This document shows, piece after piece, positions 16,847 to 24,763 of a DNA stretch of 47,761 nucleotides. Each line of letters begins with the position of its first letter. The stretch's first letter is position 1. The translations under genes were made by a program, and so were the position numbers. The notes under the pieces were generated by a model that did no database searches, was not told the origin of the DNA, and saw nothing but the letters and a program-made list of their open reading frames with translations. This DNA comes from CAZBWP01 sp964630265 (GTDB lineage Bacteria > Pseudomonadota > Alphaproteobacteria > Rhodospirillales > Defluviicoccaceae). The DNA lies in contig CAZVRW010000022.1 of the NCBI GenBank assembly GCA_964630265.1, forward strand, positions 1 to 47,761, read 5' to 3'.

Positions 16847-18091
16847 ATGTTCTCCACGTTCGAATGGCTGATGGCCATGCGCTATCTGCGGGCGCGTCGC
16901 CAGGAAGGCTTCATCTCGGTGATCGCCTGGTTTTCGCTGGCCGGCATCGCGCTCGGCGTCGCCGTGTTGATCATCGTTCTCGCGGTGATGAACGGCTTCC
17001 GGCAGGAGATCCTGACCAAGATCCTCGGCCTCAATGGCCATCTCAGCGTCTACGGCTCCGCCGCCGGCATCACCGATTATCTGGCGGCGCGCGACGACGT
17101 GCTGGCGATCGACGGCGTCGTCGCTGTCATCCCGATCGTCGAGGGCCAAGTGATGCTTTCGGCCCGGGGGGTCACCCGGGCGGCCGTCGTCCGCGGCATC
17201 GATGTCGAGGACCTGAGCGCCAAGCCGCTGGTCGCCGACACGCTGCTGGCCGGGGATCTCGACGCGTTCGCCGAGGGCGAGGGCGTCCTGGTCGGTGCTC
17301 GGCTGGCCGAACGCATGGGGCTCGGCGTCGGCAGCAAGTTGACCATGGTCTCGCCCAAGGGGCGGATCAGCGCGTTCGGCTCGGTGCCGCGCATTCGCGC
17401 CTATCCCGTCGCCGGGATCTTCGAGGCGGGCATGTATCAATACGACGACAACTTCGTGTTCATGCCGCTGGCTGCGGCCCAGAGCTTCTTTCAGTTCCCC
17501 GAGGCGGTGACGACGCTCGAGGTGATGGTCAGCCGGCCGGACGACGCCCCCCGCTTCGTCGGCGACATCGGCGCCGCCGTCGGCGGCGCCGTGCGCGTTC
17601 TCGACTGGCAGCGGGCCAACGACACCCTGGTCAACGCCTTGAAGGTCGAACGCAACGTGCTCTCGCTGATCCTCGCCCTGATCATTCTGGTGGCGGTGTT
17701 CAACATCATCTCCAGCCTGATCATGCTGGTGAAGGACAAGGGGCGGGACATCGCCATTCTGCGCACCGTCGGCGCGACGCGCGGCATGATCATGCGCGTC
17801 TTCTTCATCGCCGGGTCCAGCATCGGTGTGCTCGGCACTGTGATCGGCTTCGCGCTCGGCCTCAGTTTCGCGCTCAACATCGAATACCTGCGCAAGCAAC
17901 TGGAGAGCCTGATCGGTGTCGAGTTGTTCTCGCCGGAGATCTATTTCCTGGCGACGATGCCGGCGGAGGTGGATCCGCTGGAGGTCACGCTCGTCGTCGC
18001 GTTGGCGCTGCTTCTGACCTTCCTTGCGCCGCTGTATCCGGCGTGGCGGGCCGCCCGCATCGACCCGGCGGAAGCGCTCCGATATGAGTGA
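16847..18091 (+). CDS. lolC: Lipoprotein-releasing ABC transporter permease (LolC/LolE family)
   Basis: 414 residues with one N-terminal and three C-terminal transmembrane segments around a large periplasmic MacB-type domain. It forms the inner-membrane part of the complex that extracts outer-membrane lipoproteins toward LolA. Typical stretches are FISVIAWFSLAGIALGVAVL, the coupling-helix region VKDKGRDIAILRTVGATRGM, and the ending YPAWRAARIDPAEALRYE. One permease gene is present rather than a lolC-lolE pair, so it probably acts as a homodimer. Its end overlaps lolD by 8 bases. Confidence 0.94.
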   Translation: MFSTFEWLMAMRYLRARRQEGFISVIAWFSLAGIALGVAVLIIVLAVMNGFRQEILTKILGLNGHLSVYGSAAGITDYLAARDDVLAIDGVVAVIPIVEGQVMLSARGVTRAAVVRGIDVEDLSAKPLVADTLLAGDLDAFAEGEGVLVGARLAERMGLGVGSKLTMVSPKGRISAFGSVPRIRAYPVAGIFEAGMYQYDDNFVFMPLAAAQSFFQFPEAVTTLEVMVSRPDDAPRFVGDIGAAVGGAVRVLDWQRANDTLVNALKVERNVLSLILALIILVAVFNIISSLIMLVKDKGRDIAILRTVGATRGMIMRVFFIAGSSIGVLGTVIGFALGLSFALNIEYLRKQLESLIGVELFSPEIYFLATMPAEVDPLEVTLVVALALLLTFLAPLYPAWRAARIDPAEALRYE

Positions 18092-18764
18092 TCCGGTGTT
18101 CCGGCTCACCGGCATCGTCCGCACCTTCAAGCAGGGTCGAACCACCCTGGAAGTGTTGCGCGGCGTCGACCTGGAGGTGCGCGAGGGGCAAACGGTCGCG
18201 CTGGTCGGGCCGTCGGGCGCCGGCAAGTCGACTTTGCTGCACATCGCCGGCCTTCTGGAAAAGCCGGATGCCGGCGATATCCACGTCGCCGGGAAGGCGT
18301 GCGCCGGGCTCGCCGACGATGCGCGGACGCGGATCCGGCGGCACCAGATGGGCTTCGTCTACCAGTTCCACCATCTGCTGCCGGAGTTCTCGGCGATCGA
18401 GAACGTCGTCATCCCGCAGGTCATCGCCGGGCGGCGGCGCAAGGAGGCACGGACGCGCGCCGCGGAATTGCTCGGCGTGCTGGGCCTGGGTGACCGGCTC
18501 GACCATCGTCCGGCGCGGCTCTCCGGCGGCGAGCAGCAGCGGGTCGCCATCGCCCGGGCGCTGGCCAATTCGCCCAGCATCGTTTTCGCCGATGAGCCCA
18601 CCGGCAACCTTGATCCGCACACCGCCGACGACGTGTTCGCGCTGCTGCTGACCATCGCCAGTCGGGCCGGGCTCGCCGCCGTCGTCGCCACCCACAACCC
18701 GGTGCTCGCCGGACGAATGGACCGGATCGTCCGGCTCGAGGAGGGCATCCTGGTTCCCGCGTGA
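18084..18764 (+). CDS. lolD: Lipoprotein-releasing system ATP-binding protein
   Basis: 226 residues from MSDPVFRLTG. It is the ATPase of the Lol exporter. Walker A GPSGAGKST is at residues 42-50. The Q-loop region is YQFHHLLPEFSAIENV, the signature LSGGEQQRVAIARAL, and Walker B IVFADEPTGNLD. VATHNPVLA supplies the switch His. Overlap with lolC supports stoichiometric production of the complex. Confidence 0.97.
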   Translation: MSDPVFRLTGIVRTFKQGRTTLEVLRGVDLEVREGQTVALVGPSGAGKSTLLHIAGLLEKPDAGDIHVAGKACAGLADDARTRIRRHQMGFVYQFHHLLPEFSAIENVVIPQVIAGRRRKEARTRAAELLGVLGLGDRLDHRPARLSGGEQQRVAIARALANSPSIVFADEPTGNLDPHTADDVFALLLTIASRAGLAAVVATHNPVLAGRMDRIVRLEEGILVPA

Positions 18765-18790
18765 CGGGTGCCCTCGTGGCGGCCGGACCC

Positions 18791-18841
18791 ACCGCGCCGG
18801 CGGTCCGTGACTCGTCGACCGCGCCGGCGGTCCGTGACTCG
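18791..18841 (+). repeat. 27-bp period direct repeat before dnaE, two copies
   Basis: An identical 24-base segment beginning ACCGCGCCGGCGG occurs at 18791-18814 and 18818-18841, separated by TCG. If translation of dnaE began at the GTG at 18761, which overlaps the lolD stop, the array would encode APAVRDSS-type repeats. From the downstream ATG codons it is untranslated spacer. Confidence 0.8.
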
Positions 18842-18850
18842 CCGGCGGCA

Positions 18851-21800
18851 ATGTGCCAGCGTTCAGGGATGATCGATCCAGGCTTTCTCCACCTTCGCGT
18901 CCACACCGCCTACTCGTTGCTGGAGGGCGCGATTCGCATCCGTGAGTTGGTCGACCTGTGTCGCCAGCATGCGATGCCCGCGGTCGCCATCACCGACCGC
19001 AACAACCTGTTCGGCGGCATGGATGCCTCGTCGGCGCTCGGCGACGCCGGCATCCAGCCGATCATCGGCTGTCAGCTCGGCATCTCCCGCGCCGATGACG
19101 ACGGCGGCCTGCGGGCGCGCGGCCGCCAGCGCGTCGATCCGGACGAGCTGGTGCTGCTTGTGCAAAACGCCGCCGGCTACCGCAACCTGCTGCAGCTTCT
19201 GGCCGACGCCCACGAGAACGCGGCGGCGCTGGGCGCACCGCAAGTGCCGCGTGCGGCACTGGCGCACCATGCCGAGGGACTCATCCTGTTGACCGGCGGC
19301 GTCGCCGGCCCGGTCGGGCGGCTGCTCGCCGCCGGCCAGGCCGATGCCGCGGCGGCGTGTCTGTCCGACCTGGCGGCAGACTTCCCGGAAAGGGTGTATG
19401 TTGAGGTGCAGCGACACGGCGTCGAGAGCGAGGCGGCGATCGAGGCGGCGACCATCGACTTGGCCGATCGTCTCGGACTGCCGCTGGTCGCCACCAACGA
19501 GGCGTTCTTTCCCGATCGGCCGCTGTTCGAGGCGCATGATGCGCTGATCTGCATCGCCGAGGGGGCCCATCTCGGCGACCAGCAACGCCGACGGCTGACG
19601 CCCGAGCACTCCTTCAAGAGTGCCGCGGAGATGCGCGCGCTGTTCGCCGATCTGCCCGATGCCTCCGACAACACGGTGCAGATCGCCCGCCGGTGCGCGT
19701 TCATGATCGAGAAGGTCAAGCCGATTCTGCCCTCGTTCGCCCAGGCGGGCGGCCCCAGCGAGGAGGAGCAGCTGGCGGTCCAGGCCCGCGCCGGCCTGGA
19801 GCGTCGCTTGGCGGCGCAAGTCCATGCGCCGGAGATGACCGATGCCGCCCGCGCGGCCGCGGCGCAGCCCTATGTAGAACGGCTCGAGTACGAACTCGGG
19901 GTCATCTGCCAGATGGGTTTCGCCGGCTACTTCCTGATCGTCGCCGAGTTCATTGGGTGGGCGCGCGAGCAGGGCATTCCGGTGGGGCCGGGGCGCGGCT
20001 CCGGCGCCGGCTCGGTGGTCGCCTGGTCGCTGACCATCACCGACCTGGACCCGATCCGCTTCGGCCTGCTGTTCGAGCGCTTTCTCAATCCTGAGCGCGT
20101 GTCGATGCCCGACTTCGATATCGACTTCTGCCAGGACCGGCGTGACGAGGTGATCCGCCACGTGCAGGCGCGCTACGGCGCCGATCGCGTCGCCCAGATC
20201 ATCACCTTCGGCAAGCTGCAGGCGCGGGCGGTGCTGCGCGATGTCGGCCGGGTGCTCGGCATGCCCTACGGCTACGTCGACAAGATCTGCAAGCTGGTGC
20301 CCAACAACCCGGCGAATCCGGTGACGTTGCAGCAGGCGGTCAGCCAGGAGCCGCGGCTCAAGCAGATGATGGACGAGGACGCGACGGTGGCGCGGCTGGT
20401 CGACATTGCCCGCAAGCTCGAGGGTCTGTACCGACACGCCTCGACCCACGCGGCCGGCGTCGTCATCGGCGACCGGCCGTTGCGCGAGACGATTCCGCTC
20501 TACCACGATCCGCGCTCGGACATGCTGGTCACCGGCTTCAACATGAAGTGGGTGGAGTCGGCCGGCCTGGTGAAGTTCGATTTCCTCGGCTTGAAGACGC
20601 TCACCGTGCTGGCCACGGCGGTCCGGCTGGTCGCCGAGACCGAAGGGCGGACGATCGATCTCTCGCGCATTCCGCTGGACGACCCGGCCACCTTCCGGCT
20701 GCTCGCCCGCGGCGACACCGTCGGCGTGTTCCAGCTGGAAAGCAGCGGCATGCGCGACGTGCTGAAAAAGCTGCGGCCCGACACCTTCGAAGACATCATC
20801 GCCGTCGTCGCCCTCTATCGGCCGGGGCCGATGGACAACATCCCCAGCTACATCCGCCGCAAGCACGGCGAGGAGGCCATCGACTTCATCGACCCCTCGC
20901 TCGCCGGCATCCTGCGCGAAACCTATGGCATCATCATCTATCAGGAGCAGGTGATGCAGATCGCCCAGGAGTTGTCCGGCTACTCCCTGGGCAGCGCCGA
21001 TCTTTTGCGCCGCGCCATGGGCAAGAAGATCAAGGCGGAGATGGAGCAGCAGCGCCAGATATTCGTCGACGGCGCCTGCGCCCGCGGCGTCGACCGCGAC
21101 AAGGCCACATACATTTTTGATCTGGTGAACAAGTTCGCCGGCTACGGCTTCAACAAGTCGCACGCCGCCGCCTACGCCCTCATCGCGTACCAGACGGCTT
21201 GGCTGAAGACGAACCATCCCGTGGCATTTTTTGCGGCATCGATGATCCTCGACATGGATCATGCGGAGAAGATCGGTGGCTTCCGGCGCGAGCTCGATCG
21301 CCTCGGCATCCGCCTGCTGCCGCCCGACATCAATCGCTCCGGTGTCACCTTCGCGCCGGAATCGGACGGCGCGGGCGGCGGCGCCATTCGCTATGGCCTC
21401 GCCGCGGTGCGCAATGTCGGTGCCGCGGCGATGCGCGCCGTGGTCGACGAGCGAACGGTGAACGGGCCCTTTGCCGACCTCGACTCGTTTGCCCGCCGCA
21501 TCGGCCCGGCGCAGATCAACCGGCGGGTGCTGGAGAACCTGGTACGCGCCGGGGCGTTCGACGGCATCGACGCCAACCGCCGCCGCGTCTTCAGCCAGGT
21601 GGACCACATCCTGCGCAACGCCGCGGTGGCTGCCGACGAACGGGCAAGCGGCCAGATCGGCCTGTTCGCCGGGGGGCCGGCCGATGCGGAGCCGCGCCCT
21701 CGCGGCGCGGTCGTGCCCGACTGGCCGCCGATGGAGCGGCTGGCCCACGAATTCGATGCCTTGGGCCTCTACCTCTCGGCGCATCCGTTGCAGGCTTATG

Positions 21801-22342
21801 AGCGCGTTCTCCGGCGCCGGCGCGTGCACCGCCGCGCCGAGATCGGCCCGTCGACCTCCGGCATCGTCACCCTGGCCGGCACCGTGATCGCGAAGAAGGA
21901 GCGCCGCTCGAGCCGCGGCAGCCGCTACGCCTTTGTCGAGCTGTCGGACGTCGGTGGTTCGTTCGAGATCACCGTGTTCTCGGAAGTGCTGGCCGCCGGC
22001 AGCGAGTTGCTGGAGGTCGGCACCTGCCTGCTGATCCGGGCGACGGTGCAGGCCGACGGTGATGAGGTGCGGCTGACCGCCGAGTCCCTGGAACCGCTGG
22101 AGCGGGTCGCCGAGCGCACCGAGAGCGGCGTTGCCATCCACATCGATCCGCCGGAACCGCTGGCCGCCATCGGCGCTGAACTCAACGGCGATCGCAGCGG
22201 CTCGCAGTGTGTCAAGCTCATCATGGCCATCGGCGATGACCGCGAGGTCGAGATCGGGCTGCCCGGCCGCTACGCCATCGGCCCGGCGATGATCGGCCGG
22301 CTGCGCGCGCTGCCCGGCGTCCGCGACGTGATCGAGGTCTGA
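18851..22342 (+). CDS. dnaE: DNA polymerase III subunit alpha
   Basis: 1163 residues from ATG 18851. It is the replicative polymerase. The N-terminal PHP domain begins FLHLRVHTAYSLLEGA, the palm has the metal-binding PDFDIDF near residues 420-426, and a further conserved aspartate lies in VKFDFLGLKTLTVL. Helix-hairpin-helix and OB-fold (IVTLAGTVIAKKERRSS) domains follow. QIGLF at 935-939 fits the clamp-binding motif QxxLF. The start is uncertain: ATG 18869 aligns exactly with the E. coli start, and GTG 18761 would be coupled to lolD but would translate the 27-bp repeat. Only the first residues are affected. Confidence 0.96.
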   Translation: MCQRSGMIDPGFLHLRVHTAYSLLEGAIRIRELVDLCRQHAMPAVAITDRNNLFGGMDASSALGDAGIQPIIGCQLGISRADDDGGLRARGRQRVDPDELVLLVQNAAGYRNLLQLLADAHENAAALGAPQVPRAALAHHAEGLILLTGGVAGPVGRLLAAGQADAAAACLSDLAADFPERVYVEVQRHGVESEAAIEAATIDLADRLGLPLVATNEAFFPDRPLFEAHDALICIAEGAHLGDQQRRRLTPEHSFKSAAEMRALFADLPDASDNTVQIARRCAFMIEKVKPILPSFAQAGGPSEEEQLAVQARAGLERRLAAQVHAPEMTDAARAAAAQPYVERLEYELGVICQMGFAGYFLIVAEFIGWAREQGIPVGPGRGSGAGSVVAWSLTITDLDPIRFGLLFERFLNPERVSMPDFDIDFCQDRRDEVIRHVQARYGADRVAQIITFGKLQARAVLRDVGRVLGMPYGYVDKICKLVPNNPANPVTLQQAVSQEPRLKQMMDEDATVARLVDIARKLEGLYRHASTHAAGVVIGDRPLRETIPLYHDPRSDMLVTGFNMKWVESAGLVKFDFLGLKTLTVLATAVRLVAETEGRTIDLSRIPLDDPATFRLLARGDTVGVFQLESSGMRDVLKKLRPDTFEDIIAVVALYRPGPMDNIPSYIRRKHGEEAIDFIDPSLAGILRETYGIIIYQEQVMQIAQELSGYSLGSADLLRRAMGKKIKAEMEQQRQIFVDGACARGVDRDKATYIFDLVNKFAGYGFNKSHAAAYALIAYQTAWLKTNHPVAFFAASMILDMDHAEKIGGFRRELDRLGIRLLPPDINRSGVTFAPESDGAGGGAIRYGLAAVRNVGAAAMRAVVDERTVNGPFADLDSFARRIGPAQINRRVLENLVRAGAFDGIDANRRRVFSQVDHILRNAAVAADERASGQIGLFAGGPADAEPRPRGAVVPDWPPMERLAHEFDALGLYLSAHPLQAYERVLRRRRVHRRAEIGPSTSGIVTLAGTVIAKKERRSSRGSRYAFVELSDVGGSFEITVFSEVLAAGSELLEVGTCLLIRATVQADGDEVRLTAESLEPLERVAERTESGVAIHIDPPEPLAAIGAELNGDRSGSQCVKLIMAIGDDREVEIGLPGRYAIGPAMIGRLRALPGVRDVIEV

Positions 22343-22354
22343 GGTCCCGCCGGC

Positions 22355-22414
22355 GCCGGCCATTGTGCCGGCCATTGTGCCGGCCACTGCGCCCGCCATT
22401 GCTCCTGCCGTTGT
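22355..22414 (+). repeat. 12-bp degenerate tandem repeat downstream of dnaE, five units
   Basis: Five consecutive 12-base units run from 22355 to 22414: two exact GCCGGCCATTGT, then GCCGGCCACTGC, GCCCGCCATTGC and TCCTGCCGTTGT. The array begins 13 bases after the dnaE stop and ends about 10 bases before a promoter-like TTGAAA. It is non-coding. It may mark a boundary between the dnaE and rpsB transcripts. Confidence 0.8.
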
Positions 22415-22423
22415 AGGCGCGGG

Positions 22424-22452
22424 TTGAAAGACGGCCGCGCGCGCGATACATA
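22424..22452 (+). promoter_or_regulatory. Promoter candidate for rpsB-tsf
   Basis: TTGAAA at 22424-22429 matches five of six -35 positions. TACATA at 22447-22452, 17 bases away, is a poor but possible -10 element. A start near 22460 would give a leader of about 135 bases that includes the hairpin at 22518-22545. A promoter is expected here because rpsB heads a conserved operon, but the exact site is a guess. Confidence 0.35.
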
Positions 22453-22517
22453 CGCTCGTTACTTCTCACGCGGGCGCAGGGCTCGGGTGTCGCGATACAC
22501 CTCGGCCCACTCCGGTG

Positions 22518-22545
22518 TTCCAATTGGCCGGTGGTCCAATTGGAA
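22518..22545 (+). promoter_or_regulatory. Perfect 10-bp hairpin in the rpsB leader
   Basis: TTCCAATTGG (22518-22527) and CCAATTGGAA (22536-22545) are exact reverse complements with an eight-base loop, and each arm contains the self-complementary CCAATTGG. It ends 50 bases before the rpsB start. S2 is known to regulate its own operon through the leader in some bacteria, so this could be such a site; it could equally bind a protein as DNA. I know of no family it belongs to. Confidence 0.4.
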
Positions 22546-22594
22546 TGATCACGGCCCGCGGCGGACCAACCGGACAAGGACGACAGACGTGACC

Positions 22595-23473
22595 ATGCCA
22601 ACTTTCACGATGCGCCAACTGCTCGAGGCAGGGGTGCATTTCGGCCATACCACGCGGCGCTGGAACCCGAAGATGGCGCCGTATCTCTTCGGCGTGCGCA
22701 ACGGCATCCACATCATCGACCTGGAGCAGACGGTGCCGATGCTGCATCGCGCGCTCATCGCGGTGCGCGACACCGTGGCCGGGGGCGGACGGGTGCTGTT
22801 CGTCGGCACCAAGCGGCAGGCGAGCGACGTGGTCGCCGACGCCGCCCGGCGCTGCGGCCAGTATTTCGTCAATCATCGCTGGCTCGGCGGCATGCTGACC
22901 AACTGGCGGACCATGTCGAACTCCATCAAGCGGCTGCGTGATCTCGACACGCGGTTGCGCGAGGAGAACACCGGCCTGACCAAGAAGGAGCTTTTGCAAC
23001 TCACCCGCGAGCGCGACAAGCTGGAGCGCGCGCTGGGCGGCATCAAGGAGATGGCGGGTCTGCCCAACATTCTGTTCATCGTCGACACCAACAAGGAAGA
23101 CATTGCGATCGCCGAGGCGAACAAGCTGGGGATTCCGGTGATCGCCGTCGTCGATTCCAACAGCGATCCCGCCGGCGTCGATTTCCCGATCCCGGGCAAC
23201 GACGACGCCCTCCGCGCGGTGCATTTGTATTGCGAGTTGATCAGCCTGGCGGTGCTCGACGGGCTGCAGCAGGAAATGACCGCGTCCGGCATCGACATCG
23301 GCGATTCCGAGGAACCCGAGGAGCCGATGATTATCGAGGAGGAGGCTCTCTCGGCTGCAGGCGACGCGGCGCCCGACGAGGCCGAGGCGTGGGGTGACGT
23401 TGCCGCCGATGGCGGGAGCGGCGCCGAGACCGCCCCGGATGCCGACGCCGCGGACGCCGAGCACGCCCGGTAG
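22595..23473 (+). CDS. rpsB: 30S ribosomal protein S2
   Basis: 292 residues from MPTFTMRQLLEAGVHFGHTT, the canonical S2 start; AAGGA lies 14 bases upstream. The core carries RRWNPKMAPYLFGVRNGIHI, the HRWLGGMLTNWRT motif and AEANKLGIPVIAVVDSN. After about residue 230 there is an acidic, Ala-rich C-terminal extension (EEPEEPMIIEEEALSAAGD), common in alphaproteobacteria. S2 binds the 30S platform near S1. tsf follows after an unusually long structured spacer. Confidence 0.97.
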   Translation: MPTFTMRQLLEAGVHFGHTTRRWNPKMAPYLFGVRNGIHIIDLEQTVPMLHRALIAVRDTVAGGGRVLFVGTKRQASDVVADAARRCGQYFVNHRWLGGMLTNWRTMSNSIKRLRDLDTRLREENTGLTKKELLQLTRERDKLERALGGIKEMAGLPNILFIVDTNKEDIAIAEANKLGIPVIAVVDSNSDPAGVDFPIPGNDDALRAVHLYCELISLAVLDGLQQEMTASGIDIGDSEEPEEPMIIEEEALSAAGDAAPDEAEAWGDVAADGGSGAETAPDADAADAEHAR

Positions 23474-23524
23474 TGCAGCGCTGCATTCAGAGAATGCACG
23501 GTCGCAGCACGCAACCCGCTGTTT

Positions 23525-23645
23525 CTAGTGGTTCGATGCTGACGGATGAGTCCCATCCGGCGGCTGAAACGAACCGCCAGATCGATAGGTTGGTGGATCG
23601 ACCAAACTGGCGTTTGGGCACCAAACGTCAGATCCGATCCACTAG
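23525..23645 (+). ncRNA. Candidate structured RNA element, multi-stem, about 121 nt
   Basis: The ends pair as an 11-position stem with one mismatch: CTAGTGGTTCG (23525-23535) with CGATCCACTAG (23635-23645), extendable by two U-G pairs. Inside are CGGATG-AGTCC-CATCCG (23543-23559), GCGG/CCGC (23560-23563 with 23574-23577), TTGGT/ACCAA (23590-23594 with 23601-23605), and an 11-bp stem 23607-23617/23621-23631 with a GCA loop. That stem is complete only if G23610 pairs with U23628. The wobble pairs favour a plus-strand RNA. No known family is recognised. Fold and conservation are untested. Confidence 0.4.
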
Positions 23646-23651
23646 GGCGCG

Positions 23652-23682
23652 GGCCCATTCGGCCGGTTCATCCGGATGGGCC
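23652..23682 (+). promoter_or_regulatory. Strong 11-bp hairpin upstream of tsf, possible attenuator
   Basis: GGCCCAT (23652-23658) pairs with ATGGGCC (23676-23682). The stem continues through a U-G wobble (23659/23675) and CGG/CCG to a nine-base loop. No T-run follows (ATTGTGG), so simple intrinsic termination is unlikely. Bases 23672-23678 (CCGGATG) are also complementary to 23554-23560 (CATCCGG) in the upstream element, allowing alternative folds. Confidence 0.45.
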
Positions 23683-23809
23683 ATTGTGGCAGAGTAACGA
23701 TGACTTCCATGCAGCGACCGTGTCCGCGTGCCGGGCGCCGCTGCCCTAGCCCCAGCACGCCGGCGACAGCAACCGGTTATCGTCGATCAAGGATCGGAGG
23801 ACAGGAGAG

Positions 23810-24736
23810 ATGACGGACGTCAGTGCCGCGCGGGTCAAGCAACTGCGCGAGATGACAGGCGCGGGCATGATGGACTGCAAGCGCGCCCTGGTCGAGACCG
23901 CCGGTGACATCGAAGAGGCCGTCGACTGGCTGCGCAAGAAGGGCCTCGCGGCGGCCGCCAAGAAGTCGGGGCGCGTCGCTGCCGAGGGACTTATCGCCAT
24001 CCACGTCGCCGGGAGTCGCGGCGCCATGGTCGAGGTCAACTCCGAGACCGATTTCGTCAGTCGCAACGCCGACTTCCAGGAGTTCGCGCGGACCGTGGCC
24101 GGGCTCGCGATCGACAGCGGCGGCGACCTGGACGCGCTGTTGGCCATGCCGTATCCCGGAGGCGGCCGGACGGTCGCCGAGCAGGTGACGCACATGATCG
24201 CCACCATCGGCGAGAACATGCAGGTGCGCCGGGTGGCGGTGCTCGAGGTGCCGGAGGGGCGGATCGGCTTCTACGTGCACAACGCGCAGGCGCCGGATCT
24301 CGGCAAGATCGGCGTCCTCGTCGGCGTGCGGTCGACCGGCGATGCCGAGCAGATGTCGGCGCTCGGCAAGCAATTGGCGATGCACGTCGCCGCCGCCAGT
24401 CCGCTGTTCCTGTCGCGTGACGAGGTCGATCAGGCGTCGCTCGACCGCGAGCGTGCCGTCCTCACCGAACAGGCGCGAGCGTCGGGCAAGCCCGAGGCGA
24501 TCATCGAAAAAATGGTCGAAGGACGGCTGCGCCGATACTACGAGGAATCCTGCCTGCTCGAGCAGGTTTTCGTGATCGACGGCGAGACCAAGGTCCAGGC
24601 CGTGGTCGACGCCGCGGCCAAGGCGGTCGACGCGCCGATCACCATCACCGGCTTCGTCCGCTTCGCCATCGGCGAAGGCATCGAGCGCGAGGAAAAGAAC
24701 TTCGCCGACGAGGTGGCGCAGGCGGCGGGGACCTGA
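23810..24736 (+). CDS. tsf: Translation elongation factor Ts
   Basis: 308 residues. It is the guanine nucleotide exchange factor for EF-Tu. The N-terminal UBA-like domain contains VKQLREMTGAGMMDCKRAL. The TDFV motif that inserts into EF-Tu is at residues 80-83 (ETDFVSRN). Core and coiled-coil segments follow and the length is typical. GGAGGACAGGAGAG lies directly before ATG 23810. pyrH begins 27 bases after the stop. Confidence 0.97.
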   Translation: MTDVSAARVKQLREMTGAGMMDCKRALVETAGDIEEAVDWLRKKGLAAAAKKSGRVAAEGLIAIHVAGSRGAMVEVNSETDFVSRNADFQEFARTVAGLAIDSGGDLDALLAMPYPGGGRTVAEQVTHMIATIGENMQVRRVAVLEVPEGRIGFYVHNAQAPDLGKIGVLVGVRSTGDAEQMSALGKQLAMHVAAASPLFLSRDEVDQASLDRERAVLTEQARASGKPEAIIEKMVEGRLRRYYEESCLLEQVFVIDGETKVQAVVDAAAKAVDAPITITGFVRFAIGEGIEREEKNFADEVAQAAGT

Positions 24737-24763
24737 CGGGGCGGGTCGGCGGGAGTCGCCGGC

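Larger units (their letters stand above)
23474..23809 (+). other. Structured spacer between rpsB and tsf
   Basis: 336 bases without a gene but rich in hairpins when read as plus-strand RNA: a 12-base palindrome TGCAGCGCTGCA at 23474-23485; the alternative stem TGCATTC-AGA-GAATGCA at 23482-23498; the multi-stem element 23525-23645; the strong hairpin 23652-23682; and CGATC-AAG-GATCG at 23784-23796, directly before the GGAGG ribosome-binding region of tsf. Transcription probably runs through from rpsB, so this could control relative S2 and EF-Ts levels. Confidence 0.6.

Noticed and set aside
23529..23542. GGTTCGA resembling a tRNA T-arm
   Set aside because: No matching T-stem 3' half, anticodon arm or acceptor stem follows.
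23540..23572. Hammerhead-ribozyme-like string CGGATGAGTCC followed by CTGAAAC
   Set aside because: The core CUGAUGA is broken (G in place of U), the required helix order and cleavage site are absent, and the CGGATG arm is better explained by pairing with CATCCG.
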